From an uncultured Pedobacter sp. (GTDB lineage: Bacteria; Bacteroidota; Bacteroidia; Sphingobacteriales; Sphingobacteriaceae), in the NCBI GenBank assembly GCA_946478755.1, contig CAMLDJ010000127.1, forward strand, positions 1 to 14,402: a DNA stretch of 14,402 nucleotides. Reading direction: 5' to 3'. The notes below the pieces were generated by a model. The model was not told the origin of the DNA and did no database searches. It was given only the letters and a program-made list of their open reading frames with translations. Each line of letters begins with the position of its first letter. Within the stretch, counting starts at the first letter, position 1. Below, piece after piece: positions 13,325-14,402 of the stretch. The position numbers were made by a program, and so were the translations under genes.

Positions 13325-13390
13325 TTAGCAGTATTTACTTAGCATGCTGCTTATTTAGCTAGTTTACTGGTCTTTTTTTTAGCCAGCGCG

Positions 13391-14402
13391 TTATAGGATA
13401 TCGAATAACTTCATTTTTTCGTCCTCCCGGCTAATTCGGGCCTCAAAGCCCAGCGTAACCCTTATCTTAACCCTTAGGGATTCCTGGGCCCCGGGTTCTC
13501 CGTGTACCAGAAAGACCTGGGTTTCTTTTTTTGACGATGATTTCAGCCATTCAATAAGTTCATGCTGATCGGCATGAGCTGAAAGGTTGTTCAGCGAAAC
13601 CGTCCTTGCCCGTACCGGAAAATATTGCCCGTCTATGCGTATCTCATGGGTTTTTTCCAGCAGTGCCCGCCCACGGGTACCCTCAGCCTGAAAACCGGAA
13701 AGTATAAGGCAGTTACGCTTGTCTCCGGCATAATGTTTTAGGTACTCCAGGATCCTGCCACCGGAGAGCATCCCACTGCCTGCAATGATTATCTTGCTTT
13801 TTTTGTTTTTGATGATGCCGATCGTGTTTTCATGTTTCTCATTAATGATAAGCCCTTTCATCATCATCCTGCACTCATTTTCACTCAAGGTACTCCACTC
13901 GGGATAACGCAATAAGATTTCGGATGCAGCAGCAGCCATAGGACTGTCCAGATAAACCGGCAGGGACAGCGGGATTTTGCCTGCCTGTTTAAGCAAATAT
14001 AGAATCCTGATGATTTCCTGCGCTCTGCCTACTGCAAAGCAAGGTATCATCACATTTCCGCCTATTTCAAGGGTGCTGTTGATGGCATCCTCCAGTTCGC
14101 TTTCAGCCTCCTGCGTTCCATGGAGCCTGTCCCCATAAGTGGATTCCATAACAATTACATCTGCGGGCGCTCCGTGCTGAGGAGCATCCAAAAAACCTGA
14201 GTGCGTGCGTCCAATATCTCCTGAAAAGAGTACTTTTTTATCAGATACGGTAAATTCTATGGAGCATGCCCCGGGAATATGGCCCGATAGCATGTATTTC
14301 ATACTCACCTGTTTTGCAATATTGATCTCTACTCCGGGCTCAATAGTTACAAACTGATGCAGGCAGCGTTCTACATCGGTCAGAGTGTATAGCGGCTTTG
14401 CA
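13391..14402 (-). CDS. Metallo-beta-lactamase/beta-CASP RNA-processing exonuclease-like protein (partial)
   Basis: The reading frame is open through the right edge, so 336 residues of the C-terminal part are seen and the N-terminus, with the H-x-H-x-D-H metal motif, lies outside. A GTG at 14308 is internal: the preceding 31 codons (A-K-P-L-Y-T-L-T-D-V...) fit the family. Visible motifs in order are G-H-I-P-G-A (metal His), L-F-S-G-D-I-G-R (bridging Asp), beta-CASP motif A V-I-M-E-S-T-Y-G-D, P-C-F-A-V-G-R-A-Q-E, a motif B region S-G-M-L-S-G-G-R-I-L-E-Y-L-K-H-Y with a His, motif C L-S-A-H-A-D-Q, and V-H-G-E-P. The His-type motif C marks the RNA-acting branch (CPSF73/TTHA0252 type), giving endo- or exonuclease activity with two Zn ions. 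It is followed by phosphoketolase in the same direction, and such pairs with Usp genes suggest stress-induced RNA turnover. Confidence 0.92.
   Translation of the reverse strand, partial: AKPLYTLTDVERCLHQFVTIEPGVEINIAKQVSMKYMLSGHIPGACSIEFTVSDKKVLFSGDIGRTHSGFLDAPQHGAPADVIVMESTYGDRLHGTQEAESELEDAINSTLEIGGNVMIPCFAVGRAQEIIRILYLLKQAGKIPLSLPVYLDSPMAAAASEILLRYPEWSTLSENECRMMMKGLIINEKHENTIGIIKNKKSKIIIAGSGMLSGGRILEYLKHYAGDKRNCLILSGFQAEGTRGRALLEKTHEIRIDGQYFPVRARTVSLNNLSAHADQHELIEWLKSSSKKETQVFLVHGEPGAQESLRVKIRVTLGFEARISREDEKMKLFDIL

Noticed and set aside
1..14402. CRISPR array, tRNA, rRNA, prophage or toxin-antitoxin genes
   Set aside because: No regularly spaced repeats, no cloverleaf or rRNA-like segments and no phage or toxin genes were seen on either strand.

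Overview
The window looks like a stress-response island of a Bacteroidota chromosome, most likely a Sphingobacteriales-type organism such as Pedobacter or Mucilaginibacter (inference). The signs are moderate GC, A-rich leaders without strong Shine-Dalgarno sequences, degenerate TAnnTTTG-like -7 elements, and a gene set of universal stress proteins, Hsp20, a BON protein, a GH130 phosphorylase, a phosphoketolase and a beta-CASP nuclease. There are no ribosomal or tRNA genes and no CRISPR array.

Layout, left to right. Positions 1-53 look like the end of an IS21-type insertion sequence. It interrupts a pyridoxamine-5'-phosphate-oxidase-like gene, of which only the first 33 codons remain (52-150, -). 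A two-domain UspA (213-1049, -) is divergent from an Hsp20 gene (1373-1780, +). An ECF sigma factor (1926-2444, +) and a decayed BON-domain gene (2592-2785, +) follow. A two-component pair on the minus strand comes next: a soluble PAS-PAS histidine kinase (3876-5546), overlapping by 4 bp a response regulator whose output is a CRP/FNR-type module (2821-3879). Two divergent UspA genes follow (5872-6732, -; 6907-7818, +). A repeat-bearing convergent spacer leads to a GH130 gene (8147-9178, -), which overlaps by 4 bp an N-terminally truncated UspA (9175-9621, -). Another two-domain UspA (9915-10787, +) ends at a strong terminator. A phosphoketolase (10916-13324, -) lies downstream of a beta-CASP RNase-like gene that runs off the right edge (13391-14402, -).

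The most interesting signal is a recurring palindrome, TGAY-N4-RTCA, seen eight times in about 2.4 kb of non-coding DNA and in most of the upstream regions here. It has the geometry of a CRP/FNR-family operator. The response regulator carries a CRP/FNR-type recognition helix (K-E-S-x-x-R) that keeps the Glu and Arg known to read the TGA half-site. The window can therefore be read as a self-contained regulon: a cytosolic PAS kinase signals to a phosphorylatable CRP-like activator, which binds TGAY-N4-RTCA boxes in front of stress proteins, the chaperone and carbon-saving metabolic genes. The make-up recalls low-oxygen or energy-limitation regulons (DosR in mycobacteria, ANR in pseudomonads), but the actual stimulus cannot be read from the sequence.

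The island is also eroding: an IS-interrupted gene, a BON pseudogene with two stops and a frameshift, and a UspA lacking its first strand and helix all lie within 10 kb.
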